From JADJNW01 sp964517145 (lineage in GTDB: Bacteria; Bacteroidota; Bacteroidia; Chitinophagales; Saprospiraceae), in the NCBI GenBank assembly GCA_964517145.1, contig CAZFBN010000003.1, forward strand, positions 23,088 through 87,087: a stretch of DNA of 64,000 nucleotides. Direction: 5' to 3'. Each line of letters starts with the position of its first letter. Within the stretch, counting starts at the first letter, position 1. Shown in pieces: positions 46,094 to 53,947 of this stretch. The translations under genes were made by a program, and so were the position numbers. Below the pieces are notes generated by a model that had not been told where the DNA came from, made no database searches, and worked only from the letters and a program-made list of their open reading frames with translations.

Positions 46094-46224
46094 TCTGGCA
46101 GTAAAAATAGGCAAAAATGGCAGTATCCGCCAGCCGAATTGTCAGCTTGACAAATTTGTAAATAAAATTTACATATACTTTTTAAAAAATTTCGGGCTGT
46201 ATTTTAACAATCAAAACGCGGCAA

Positions 46225-46737
46225 TTAAATGCGGCATTTGATGAATTCTAACAATTCCTGATGGCTCGATAAAACCTGGGCAGCTAACTCGTACATCTGC
46301 TCGAAATTGCTATTCATCACCTGCATTTCCTTGGTCATTTCTTTGGCAGATTTGATCTTAAATTGGTGGCAGGTATGCAAACTTTCTATAACGCGTCGCA
46401 ATTCTTCCGAACGTTCTACAAAATCATCCAAAATAGCTCTGGTATCATCCAGCAAGGAGTGCGCACTCGAGGGGTAGGCGTCATCTAAAGATTTGTATAA
46501 CGCCTTGTCAGACAAGTCTTTCTGCGTCAAATCGTGAATAGGAATGCTGAAAATTTGAGCAAGTTTGAGCAAATTGCAAATTTTAGGTTCGGCGGTGCCA
46601 TTCTCGTAAGAAGCAATGTTGCCGCGATTTAAACCAACGCGCATCGCCAGCTCTTCTTGGCTTAATTCTTGCCGTTTTCGCAAATGCCGAATATTTTGCG
46701 CAAGCAAACTCGTGGTGGTGCCGTTCAGGGATTCCAT
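46225..46737 (-). CDS. XRE-family regulator with C-terminal coiled coil
   Basis: The 170-aa product has an N-terminal helix-turn-helix at about 12-68 (IRHLRKRQELSQEELAMRVGLNRGNIASYENGTAEP). An alpha-helical coiled-coil-like C-terminus (about 85-165; DDFVERSEELRRVIESL, MTKEMQVMNSNFEQMYEL) probably serves oligomerisation. It is divergent from the ECF sigma gene at 47114. Target unknown. Confidence 0.88.
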   Translation of the reverse strand: MESLNGTTTSLLAQNIRHLRKRQELSQEELAMRVGLNRGNIASYENGTAEPKICNLLKLAQIFSIPIHDLTQKDLSDKALYKSLDDAYPSSAHSLLDDTRAILDDFVERSEELRRVIESLHTCHQFKIKSAKEMTKEMQVMNSNFEQMYELAAQVLSSHQELLEFIKCRI

Positions 46738-47024
46738 ATTATCCGCTTTTGTCTGAATTTTAATGTTAATAGAACGTTTTGGGGATCAATATTTTCACAA
46801 ACAACTAAATACCAACATAATAAACATCAATAAAAATATAAAATTTAAAACTTGTCCTAAAAATGTGACTTTTTAGAATTTTTCCAGTCTAAAAGTTATA
46901 CAAACCAAGTTTTCAAATGGTTCATGGCTGTTAAAAAAATTAACATTTTCTTTATACTTTCAGGAATTGAATTGTCCTGATAAGGTCAAAAAGATTAAAA
47001 ATTTGGTCTGAATAGCAAAATATA

Positions 47025-47056
47025 TTTGCGTTGAATTGGGTTTGGTACTATTTTTG
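47025..47056 (+). promoter_or_regulatory. Bacteroidota-type promoter for the ECF sigma gene
   Basis: TTTG (47025-47028) and TATTTTTG (47049-47056) are separated by 20 bp, matching the phylum's -33/-7 pattern. The start codon lies 57 bp further on. The rest of the 376-bp divergent spacer (46738-47113) is AT-rich without coding frames. Confidence 0.6.
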
Positions 47057-47113
47057 TAAAAAATAATTACAACTAGTAGAAAACAACTTTTCACCACCAT
47101 AAAATCACCGGAC

Positions 47114-47650
47114 ATGGTATATGCAATTCATCAAAATCAGGTATCCGATCAGCTAGATCGCATCAGCAACTCCCTGCGTGCCTTCTCCCTCAAGTTGACA
47201 GGCAACAACTCTGACGCAGAGGATTTGTATCAGGATACGGCAGTTCGGATCATTACCAATGCTGACAAATACAATCCGGGTACGAATTTTAAAGCGTGGG
47301 CGGTGACCATCATGCGAAACATTTTCATCAATAATTACCGGAAGAAAGTGCGTCGCAACATGATTATTGACCAGACGCCGAATAACTACTACCTGAATTC
47401 TGGCGATCGCATTGTTGATAACGACGGAGAAACCAATGTAACGTTCAACGAATTGATGGCATTGGTGGATACTTTACCAGAGGACTTCAAAGTGCCCTTT
47501 ATGATGGCATACGAAGGATTCAAATATGAAGAAATTGCGGAGGAACTCGGATCGCCGCTGGGCACCATCAAGAGCCGTATTTTCTTCGCCCGCAAGAAAT
47601 TGCAGAAATTGTATGAAGATACTTATGCTACTTTTGAAAAGAGAGCGTAA
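47114..47650 (+). CDS. ECF-type RNA polymerase sigma factor
   Basis: The 178-aa product has region 2 (SDAEDLYQDTAVRIITNADKYNPGTNFKAWAVTIMRNIFINNYRKK) and region 4 (LPEDFKVPFMMAYEGFKYEEIAEELGSPLGTIKSRIFFARKKL). The GTNFKAWAVTIMRNIFINNYR segment is a common Bacteroidota ECF signature. No anti-sigma gene follows; the next gene is on the other strand, so this one is probably controlled transcriptionally. Confidence 0.95.
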   Translation: MVYAIHQNQVSDQLDRISNSLRAFSLKLTGNNSDAEDLYQDTAVRIITNADKYNPGTNFKAWAVTIMRNIFINNYRKKVRRNMIIDQTPNNYYLNSGDRIVDNDGETNVTFNELMALVDTLPEDFKVPFMMAYEGFKYEEIAEELGSPLGTIKSRIFFARKKLQKLYEDTYATFEKRA

Positions 47651-47656
47651 AAATTA

Positions 47657-47718
47657 GTTGATGGGTTGAAAGGTTGATAAGTTGAACGCACGTTGCAACA
47701 TCAACCCTTCAATCTTTC
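47657..47718. repeat. Quasi-palindromic word repeat, GGTTGATAAGTTGAA family
   Basis: The left arm (47657-47685) contains GTTGATGGGTTGAAAGGTTG; the right arm (47692-47718) TTGCAACATCAACCCTTCAA. It follows the sigma-factor stop codon and could act as its terminator. Confidence 0.65.
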
Positions 47719-48151
47719 TTTATGCTGCTTCTTCCGTTACTTTTATACTTAGCTGATAATCTTTTAATATTTCTTCTAACTGATCTACCCATTCCTTCCT
47801 TTTGTACTCATTCAGAAGTTGTCGATTGCTCGCAGATTGACGTGGATATTTTCGCAAAAAATTACAGAGTTTCAAGTAGGTTTAGCGAACATCTGCGAAT
47901 TTCGAGGATTGAAATGGTCAGAAACATAAAGTGTACATAAAAATAGCCTCGAAGAGGCGGTGTATTTGTAGAAAAAAAAGTCTAATATAAATAAACGCCA
48001 ATCGGGGAGACACTGTACAAGTATTCATGTTAATTTTATTAAAAACAACAAAAATTTCGCGCCCGCGTAAGCGAAAGCACCTTTCCTGACATTTAGCATG
48101 TTGAGCAATTGGTGGTGAAAGAAATGCTCAAAAAAATGATTACATAAACAT
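47719..48151. other. Intergenic region with possible coding relic and small terminator
   Basis: On the minus strand, codons from about 47864 down to 47721 read like a protein C-terminus (NEYKRKEWVDQLEEILKDYQ) but an in-frame stop lies just upstream and no start is near. A hairpin GCCTC-GAA-GAGGC (47946-47958) followed on the minus strand by TATTTTTA may end the rfaE2 transcript. Nothing else was recognised. Confidence 0.4.
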
Positions 48152-48643
48152 TTACCAACTCCGAATTTTTTGTTCAATATTCGTTGTAGAATAGCCTTGA
48201 ATGTAAGGCAAACTCTTGACTTCGCCGCCCTGCGCCAGTACAATATCCGAGCCGACAATGTCCTGCGGCTGCCAATCACCGCCTTTCACCAGCACATCGG
48301 GCACAATGGTTTGAATTAAATCGTAAGGTGTATCTTGCTCAAAAACAACGACTGCGCTAACAAATTCAAGTGCAGCGAGCAAATGCTGGCGGGTGAGTTC
48401 GTCATTGATGGGGCGGTGTGGACCTTTCAGGCGACTAACGGAAGCGGCGGAATTTAAACCTATGATTAATTGATCGCCTAAGTCACTGGCTTCCGATAAA
48501 TAATGTATATGACCGTAGTGTAATATATCAAAACAGCCATTGGTAAAAACAACTTTTTGACCTTGTACTTTCCACTCGGTAACTGTGTCGCGAATTTGTG
48601 CCCAATCCTGAATTTTAGCTTGAATATGTTGAAAGCTGTTCAT
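48152..48643 (-). CDS. rfaE2: D-glycero-beta-D-manno-heptose 1-phosphate adenylyltransferase
   Basis: The 163-aa product is a stand-alone nucleotidyltransferase domain like the C-terminal half of HldE: VVFTNGCFDILHYGHIHYL (HxGH), GLNSAASVSRLKGPHRPIND, and VLVKGGDW. It activates heptose for LPS core synthesis. The TAATG overlap with the upstream UPF0104 gene indicates translational coupling. Confidence 0.94.
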   Translation of the reverse strand: MNSFQHIQAKIQDWAQIRDTVTEWKVQGQKVVFTNGCFDILHYGHIHYLSEASDLGDQLIIGLNSAASVSRLKGPHRPINDELTRQHLLAALEFVSAVVVFEQDTPYDLIQTIVPDVLVKGGDWQPQDIVGSDIVLAQGGEVKSLPYIQGYSTTNIEQKIRSW

Positions 48644-49752
48644 TAAGCGCTTTTTAATTGCTCTTCAACCAATTTATATTCTACGGTTTCTACTTTTTGC
48701 GGGTGATAATGGCGATTTACAATGGGCAACAAAATCAAGGAAAGAATGCCACCAATAATGTTGCCAGCCATAGAGCCTAAAAAGAAAGAAATATTTGCCC
48801 AGGAGAATGCGTCATTGCCGTTGATGCCATAAAAACTGAGCGCGAGTTGTGCCAAAAAGTGATACGTGCCCATACCACCCGGCGACGGCACGACCATGCC
48901 CCATGCACCAAATACATACACCGTGAGCGCGGCGACCGGCGTTAGGGCTGCCGTTGGCGCAAACGCCCAGAAACACAGGTAGCACATGAGGTAATACATG
49001 AACCAAATGTTGACGCTGTGCAGCACAAACAACCAGGGGCGTTTTACTTTGGCTATGCTCTGCAAGCCTTGCCCGAAGCCTTGCGCGACTTTCACAACTC
49101 GTTGAACGATAGCGAATTGCAAGAGTCTTTTTCGCAATAGGTAAAATAAAGCTAAGAATATGATTCCAATAACAGCCAAAACGAGTAGAAAATTAGAGCT
49201 GTTGCCAAATTTCTCGCCCAAATTCACATAGCCATCCACAAACTGCCAAATGCGGTCAAAATCGAAGATAAAAGCCAGCCCAGTGACCACCAAAATACTC
49301 AGTACGTCCACCATGCGATCTACCGCCACCGTACCAAATACTTTTTCCACCGCCACGCGTTCGTATTGCGCCATCATGCCCGCCCGAATCACTTCGCCCA
49401 TGCGAGGCAACCCCAGATTGGTAAAGTAGCCGACGAAAGTAGTCATAAAAGCATTAATCAGACGAGGTTGATAACCAAGCGATTGTAAAAGCATACGCCA
49501 ACGAATGGCGCGGCTGATGTTGCTAATAATGTTGACCACAAAAATCATGAAAATCCAAAAATAATTGACGCTTTTAAAGTCGTCCCACAACTTTTGTAAG
49601 AGGCTGCAATCTTCCGTTGGAATGCCGTTCAATGCGCAATTGGCTTGGTATGCCGCATTCTGATTGCGATACAACAAATATAAAATCACCACGCCGATGC
49701 TGAGGAAGAGTGCAAATTTCAGCACGTTGAGCAGCTTTTTTTTGGAAATCAT
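48643..49752 (-). CDS. Lysylphosphatidylglycerol synthase TM-region / UPF0104 membrane protein
   Basis: The 369-aa product has about eight hydrophobic helices and the family hallmarks ISNISRAIRWRMLLQSLG, TTFVGYFTNLGLPRMGEVIRAGMM and VPSPGGMGTYHFLAQLAL. Such YbhN-like or flippase-like proteins translocate or modify lipids; the soluble aminoacyltransferase part of MprF is absent. It is co-transcribed with rfaE2, suggesting a role in envelope lipid transport. Confidence 0.9.
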   Translation of the reverse strand: MISKKKLLNVLKFALFLSIGVVILYLLYRNQNAAYQANCALNGIPTEDCSLLQKLWDDFKSVNYFWIFMIFVVNIISNISRAIRWRMLLQSLGYQPRLINAFMTTFVGYFTNLGLPRMGEVIRAGMMAQYERVAVEKVFGTVAVDRMVDVLSILVVTGLAFIFDFDRIWQFVDGYVNLGEKFGNSSNFLLVLAVIGIIFLALFYLLRKRLLQFAIVQRVVKVAQGFGQGLQSIAKVKRPWLFVLHSVNIWFMYYLMCYLCFWAFAPTAALTPVAALTVYVFGAWGMVVPSPGGMGTYHFLAQLALSFYGINGNDAFSWANISFFLGSMAGNIIGGILSLILLPIVNRHYHPQKVETVEYKLVEEQLKSA

Positions 49753-49770
49753 GGAATCTTATTTGAAGAT

Positions 49771-49836
49771 TATTATTTTTTCGTTTGACGTTTTTCTTGT
49801 CGAACCCCAACAAGCACTTCAAACGTCAAATAATAA
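49771..49836. repeat. Quasi-palindromic word repeat, GACGTTTGACGTT family
   Basis: The left arm (49771-49800) contains TTTGACGTTTTTCTTGT; the right arm (49809-49836) AACAAGCACTTCAAACGTCA. It lies between panD and the UPF0104 gene. The same words occur at 31985-32050. Confidence 0.78.
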
Positions 49837-49849
49837 ATTTGCTAAACGT

Positions 49850-50200
49850 TCAAGCAGGAATTCGATTGTGTTCGTCTGGAAAAACCACGCTGGGTTTGAA
49901 AGTTTTCGCCTCTTCGGGGGTCATCATAGCATAAGCCATGATGATGACGGTATCGCCCACTTGCACTTTGCGGGCGGCAGCGCCGTTGAGGCAGATCATT
50001 CCTGTATTGCGTTCGCCGCGAATGATGTACGTTTCAAAACGCTCCCCATTATTATTATTGACAATTTGCACTTTCTCGCCCTCTATCAAGTTCGCAGCTT
50101 CCATCAGCGCCTCATCAATCGTAATGCTGCCTACATAATTGAGGTTCGCTTCTGTGACAGTTGCCCGGTGTATTTTCGATTTAAAAATGTGAATCCACAT
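49850..50200 (-). CDS. panD: Aspartate 1-decarboxylase
   Basis: The 116-aa product matches PanD: FKSKIHRATVTEANLNYVGSITID with the self-cleavage site between G24 and S25 (pyruvoyl formation), and GAAARKVQVGDTVIIMAYAMM. It produces beta-alanine for pantothenate. It is paired with panC upstream in the same orientation. Confidence 0.97.
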   Translation of the reverse strand: MWIHIFKSKIHRATVTEANLNYVGSITIDEALMEAANLIEGEKVQIVNNNNGERFETYIIRGERNTGMICLNGAAARKVQVGDTVIIMAYAMMTPEEAKTFKPSVVFPDEHNRIPA

Positions 50201-50242
50201 GGTTGAAATAAAAAATTTGGTTTAGTTGAAATTTAGTTGGTT

Positions 50243-50295
50243 GGATAATAGAAAGACATTCAGAACTTATCCCCCTATTATCCTATCCCCCTATT
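50243..50295. repeat. Quasi-palindromic word repeat, ATAGGGGGATA family
   Basis: GGATAATAG (50243-50251) pairs with CTATTATCC (50275-50283), and TATCCCCCTATT-like words are reiterated to 50295. The last codons and stop of panC (VIGG) lie inside it. Words match the element at 25961-26030. Confidence 0.65.
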
Positions 50296-51137
50296 ACCTG
50301 AATATTATCAATCAATCGTACATCGCCTGCCCAAACTGCGGTACAAGCGACTATTTTTTTAGCTTCATTAAAACGCTCCACAGGAAGCAAAGTTTCACTG
50401 TTAACAATTTCAAAATATTCCGGTTTTAGCCCTGCATTTGTCAAATGTGCTAATGCCTGCTGCTGAATGGCTTGCGGCGCATGCCCATATTCAGCGGCAT
50501 TTTTGGCAAAGGATAAGGTTTGGTAAATCGCGGGCGCTTTTTGACGAAACTCAGGCGTGAGGCGCATATTGCGAGAACTCATGGCAAGCCCGTCGGCTTC
50601 GCGCACCGTAGGACTGACGACCAGTTGTACCGGCGATTTTAATTGTTGCAACATACTTTGCACGATTGCCACTTGTTGAAAATCTTTTTGCCCCATGTAA
50701 AGTCGGTCGGGTTGCACTAACTCGAGCAAACGATTCACCACCTGCGCAACGCCAGCAAAATGCCCAGGGCGAAACGCGCCTTCCATTACCTCGGCAAGAT
50801 GCCCGAATTCAAAAGTAGGGTGGCTTATTTCGTTTGGTGGATAAATTTCTTCCACCGCTGGAATAAAAAGCGTATCACAACCAACCGAACTCAACAAAGC
50901 AATGTCTTTTTCTGGTGTGCGAGGGTATTTTTCCAAATCGCGCACATCGTTGAATTGGGTAGGGTTTACAAAAATGCTGCAAACTGTGTGGTCGCCAGCT
51001 TGTGCCGCTTGTCGAATGATAGCCAGATGCCCCTGGTGCAGCGCCCCCATTGTTGGAATGAAGCCAATCGTGCGGTTTTGCCAACGTACCGAGGCTAGAT
51101 ACGCTTGAATATCCAGGTTTTTTTTGAAAGCAAACAT
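50283..51137 (-). CDS. panC: Pantoate-beta-alanine ligase
   Basis: The 284-aa product has the PanC motifs GFIPTMGALHQGHLAIIRQA (HxGH), CSIFVNPTQFN, YMGQKDFQQVAIV, and VSPTVREADGLAMSSRNMRL. It joins pantoate and beta-alanine in the cytoplasm. With panD it forms the start of the panC-panD-UPF0104-rfaE2 run. Its C-terminus VIGG is encoded by a spacer repeat. Confidence 0.96.
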   Translation of the reverse strand: MFAFKKNLDIQAYLASVRWQNRTIGFIPTMGALHQGHLAIIRQAAQAGDHTVCSIFVNPTQFNDVRDLEKYPRTPEKDIALLSSVGCDTLFIPAVEEIYPPNEISHPTFEFGHLAEVMEGAFRPGHFAGVAQVVNRLLELVQPDRLYMGQKDFQQVAIVQSMLQQLKSPVQLVVSPTVREADGLAMSSRNMRLTPEFRQKAPAIYQTLSFAKNAAEYGHAPQAIQQQALAHLTNAGLKPEYFEIVNSETLLPVERFNEAKKIVACTAVWAGDVRLIDNIQVIGG

Positions 51138-51384
51138 GAAATGGTCGTGATGATAATTTTAAAACGGGGCAAAGATAGACTAGATATTGGATTTTGAATA
51201 CTGGATTTTGGATTCTACCCAGCAGATATGGCAGGAAAGATGCTGCAAGGAGAGGCAGTACGCGGAAATTGAACCATTCGGAGGCTGGATAAGCGACTGA
51301 AAATCAGCAAAAGTGCCCTTGAAGGTGTTAACAAACATTCAAATTCCAATATCTGCGTTATAAGTTGTTGATAAATAGGGAAAA

Positions 51385-51407
51385 TTCTTGCATTTTTAGT
51401 ACCTTTG
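51385..51407 (+). promoter_or_regulatory. Bacteroidota-type promoter for the GT5-like gene
   Basis: TTCTTG (51385-51390) and TACCTTTG (51400-51407) are present; the second fits TAnnTTTG perfectly. The start codon lies 57 bp on. The remaining spacer (51138-51384) has wordy sequence (ATTGGATTTTGAATACTGG at about 51186) and no gene. Confidence 0.5.
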
Positions 51408-51464
51408 CAAATCGTTCATTGAGCCTTTGGCAGGAATGAGTAGAATTTTTTAAATTTTCCCGGT

Positions 51465-52283
51465 ATGAGCAAAAAGAAAGTGCTGATAGTGGCGCAGGAG
51501 ATGGATCCTTATACTACGCTTTCGGAAATGTCGGAAGTGAGCAGAAATTTAGCCCAATATTTACAGGAGGGTGGCATGGAAATACGCGTGTTGATGCCGC
51601 GATTTGGCACCATCAACGAACGACGCCACCGCTTGCATGAGGTCGTACGCCTTTCAGGAATGAATATTATTGTGGACGACGATGATTTTCCGTTGATTAT
51701 CAAAGTGGCATCGTTGCCGGAAGCTCGGATGCAAGTTTATTTTTTAGACAATGAAGATTTTTTCCGGCGCAAAGGTATGTTTGCAGATGAAGGAGGCAAA
51801 CCTTATGATGACAATGCGGACCGCGTGGTTTTTTTCTGCAAAGGGGTGATTGAAACGGTGAAAAAGTTTGGCTGGTCGCCTGATATTGTGCATTGCCATG
51901 GCTGGATGACGAGTCTGATTCCACTTTATTTGAAAACAGCGTACCGATTGGATCCGCTTTTCCAACACTCTAAAGTTGTGTATTCTGCTTATTCAGATAA
52001 TTTTGATGGGCTGATTACAAATAATTTTTTGGCAAAAGCAACCATTAATAATTTGACAGCCAATGACTTAGACTCTTATCAAAATGGTCTTGGCGTAACG
52101 CTGCACAAAGGTGCCGTTGCTTTTTCAGACGCGGTGATTATCGGTAGTGACCAGGTGAGTGAGTCGATCAAGCAATTGGCGAACGAATTTGATAAACCAG
52201 TTTTATCGTATTTAAAAGAAGATTATTTGGCAGCTTACGTGGAATTTTATCATTCCTTATTGGAAGAAAAAGTTTCAGAATAA
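51465..52283 (+). CDS. Starch/glycogen synthase N-domain (GT5) protein, probably catalytically altered
   Basis: The 272-aa product resembles only the N-terminal Rossmann domain of glycogen synthase: KVLIVAQEMDPYTTLSEMSEVSRNL, IRVLMPRFG, DNADRVVFFCKGVIE, WSPDIVHCHGWMTSLIPLYL and TLHKGAVAFSDAVI. The ADP-glucose-contacting KxGGL loop is replaced by TTLSEM, and the C-terminal nucleotide-binding domain is missing, so normal glycogen synthesis is unlikely. It heads the run with DUF4270 and glmS, which points to an envelope-linked role. Confidence 0.82.
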   Translation: MSKKKVLIVAQEMDPYTTLSEMSEVSRNLAQYLQEGGMEIRVLMPRFGTINERRHRLHEVVRLSGMNIIVDDDDFPLIIKVASLPEARMQVYFLDNEDFFRRKGMFADEGGKPYDDNADRVVFFCKGVIETVKKFGWSPDIVHCHGWMTSLIPLYLKTAYRLDPLFQHSKVVYSAYSDNFDGLITNNFLAKATINNLTANDLDSYQNGLGVTLHKGAVAFSDAVIIGSDQVSESIKQLANEFDKPVLSYLKEDYLAAYVEFYHSLLEEKVSE

Positions 52284-52299
52284 ATTTCAGAAAATCTTT

Positions 52300-52307
52300 T
52301 ATTTTTG
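52300..52307 (+). promoter_or_regulatory. Candidate -7 box for the DUF4270 gene
   Basis: TATTTTTG fits TAnnTTTG. It lies 37 bp before a short open frame and 135 bp before the DUF4270 start. Confidence 0.4.
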
Positions 52308-52336
52308 CTTTTGATCAACATCAAACTACAAATGCT

Positions 52337-52414
52337 ATGTTGAAGGCTCTTCGATGGGGTCTCGCCAACACGTTTAATCTTTTAGCACTTGCACCACCCA
52401 TTCAACAAAATTAA
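52337..52414 (+). CDS. Possible 25-aa leader peptide
   Basis: ATG to TAA encodes MLKALRWGLANTFNLLALAPP plus four residues, a short amphipathic peptide between the candidate promoter and DUF4270. No ribosome-binding site was seen. It could be chance. Confidence 0.2.
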   Translation: MLKALRWGLANTFNLLALAPPIQQN

Positions 52415-52441
52415 CACGAACTTAATACAAATAAAATCAGT

Positions 52442-53833
52442 ATGAGACGCATTCATTTGCTTTTCAATATATCCTTGTTTGTTTTATTGCTAGCCAGTGC
52501 CTGCACGGACCCAACAGACGTGGGCGCGGATTTGCTGGAAGGTGATGAAGCAGAAGTGGGTTATACAGATACTTTGTCGGTATTGGCGACTACCTTGCGC
52601 TCGGATACCATTTTGACCTATTTTCCTGCCAAAAGTTCGGCGGAAGCATTCACCAGTTATTTAGTAGGTAGCATGGTCGATCCGATCTTTGGACTCTCCA
52701 AATCGCAAATTTACGCTCAGGTGACCCTTAGAAGTGCAGACCCTAATTTTGATGCCTCTGCCAAGTTGGACTCCGTTGTATTGGTGTTGCCTTACGATCA
52801 GGCAGGGGTATATGGCGATTTGACAGAAACGTATGGGATATCGGTGCATCGGCTTACCACGTTCATTGATCCTGGAATGAAATATTACTCCGACCAGTCA
52901 TTTCCGTCAGAAGCCATGCCGTTGGGGTCGAAAGAATTTGTACCAAATTTGGACAGCATTACCATTCAGGATTATACCGTTGGCATTAAAGATTCTTTAT
53001 ATAAAGTGGGCGTACCGGCACAGCTACGTATTCCGCTGAGTGAAGCATTTGGTCAGGAATTGATCAATCTTGATACCAATCTTTATGCGGACAATAGCAA
53101 CGTAGACAGCTTGCTGGTGCAATATTTGAAAGGATTGCATATAAAACCGACAACGACCAATCGTGGTATGCTCAGTTTTAATTTGATGAATAGCCGCGCC
53201 GGTATTTATCTTTATTACACCGAAACGGATACGGTCAAAAAACAAATTCAGTTTGATTTTAATTATTTCTGGGCGCGCCAAACAAAGCTAGAGCACAATT
53301 TTGACGGCACCGTAGTTGAAAAATATTTTGAAAGTACAACCCTAGGAGATAGCCTGATTTTTGTGCAAGGCATGGCGGGCACTTATGTAGAATTGGAGAT
53401 TCCTTATGCCGAGGAATTAGAAGGGCTGGTGGTCAATAAAGCGGAGTTGGAAATGCGCGTAGCGACGCTTCCCGGCGATGATGCTAATGTGTATGAACCA
53501 GTGCCATTGCTCATGTTGCTGGCACCGAATGACGAAGGTGAATTTGAAGCAATTGATGACATTTCGCTCATTATCACTCGATTAGGAATAGAGCGACTTG
53601 CTGAATATTACGGTGGCAATCCCCAAGATGGCAATGCCGGCGAGCCCAAAGTATATCGTTTTAATTTATCCACACACTTCCAAAGAATTATTAATAAGAC
53701 CCGCAAAAATATTTTGCGACTGGTCGTCTTTAACCAATTACAACAACCGTCGCGGGTGGTGCTTTACGGAGCGCAACAGCCTCAGTACGGTATTAAATTG
53801 AAAGTTGCGTTTACGAAGCCCCCAGGCAAATAA
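52442..53833 (+). CDS. DUF4270 lipoprotein
   Basis: The 463-aa product has a lipoprotein signal (LFVLLLASACTD; lipid Cys at 21), followed by the DUF4270 pattern: DVGADLLEGDEAEV, DSVVLVLPYD and repeated beta-rich blocks. Members are surface or periplasmic lipoproteins widespread in Bacteroidota, function unknown. Its position between the GT5-like protein and glmS is a recurrent arrangement in the phylum as I recall it. Confidence 0.88.
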   Translation: MRRIHLLFNISLFVLLLASACTDPTDVGADLLEGDEAEVGYTDTLSVLATTLRSDTILTYFPAKSSAEAFTSYLVGSMVDPIFGLSKSQIYAQVTLRSADPNFDASAKLDSVVLVLPYDQAGVYGDLTETYGISVHRLTTFIDPGMKYYSDQSFPSEAMPLGSKEFVPNLDSITIQDYTVGIKDSLYKVGVPAQLRIPLSEAFGQELINLDTNLYADNSNVDSLLVQYLKGLHIKPTTTNRGMLSFNLMNSRAGIYLYYTETDTVKKQIQFDFNYFWARQTKLEHNFDGTVVEKYFESTTLGDSLIFVQGMAGTYVELEIPYAEELEGLVVNKAELEMRVATLPGDDANVYEPVPLLMLLAPNDEGEFEAIDDISLIITRLGIERLAEYYGGNPQDGNAGEPKVYRFNLSTHFQRIINKTRKNILRLVVFNQLQQPSRVVLYGAQQPQYGIKLKVAFTKPPGK

Positions 53834-53947
53834 AGTTCAGAGCTTTGCACAAGCTTTAGGGCTTTAAAGTTGGGGTACGTTTACTAAACGACAACATAAT
53901 AAACATCTTTAATATTTTGATTTTATCACCACTAAAAACCATTTATT

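Noticed and set aside
53834..53947. Possible glmS ribozyme or riboswitch in the glmS leader
   Set aside because: The leader is only 114 bp and shows no recognisable ribozyme core.
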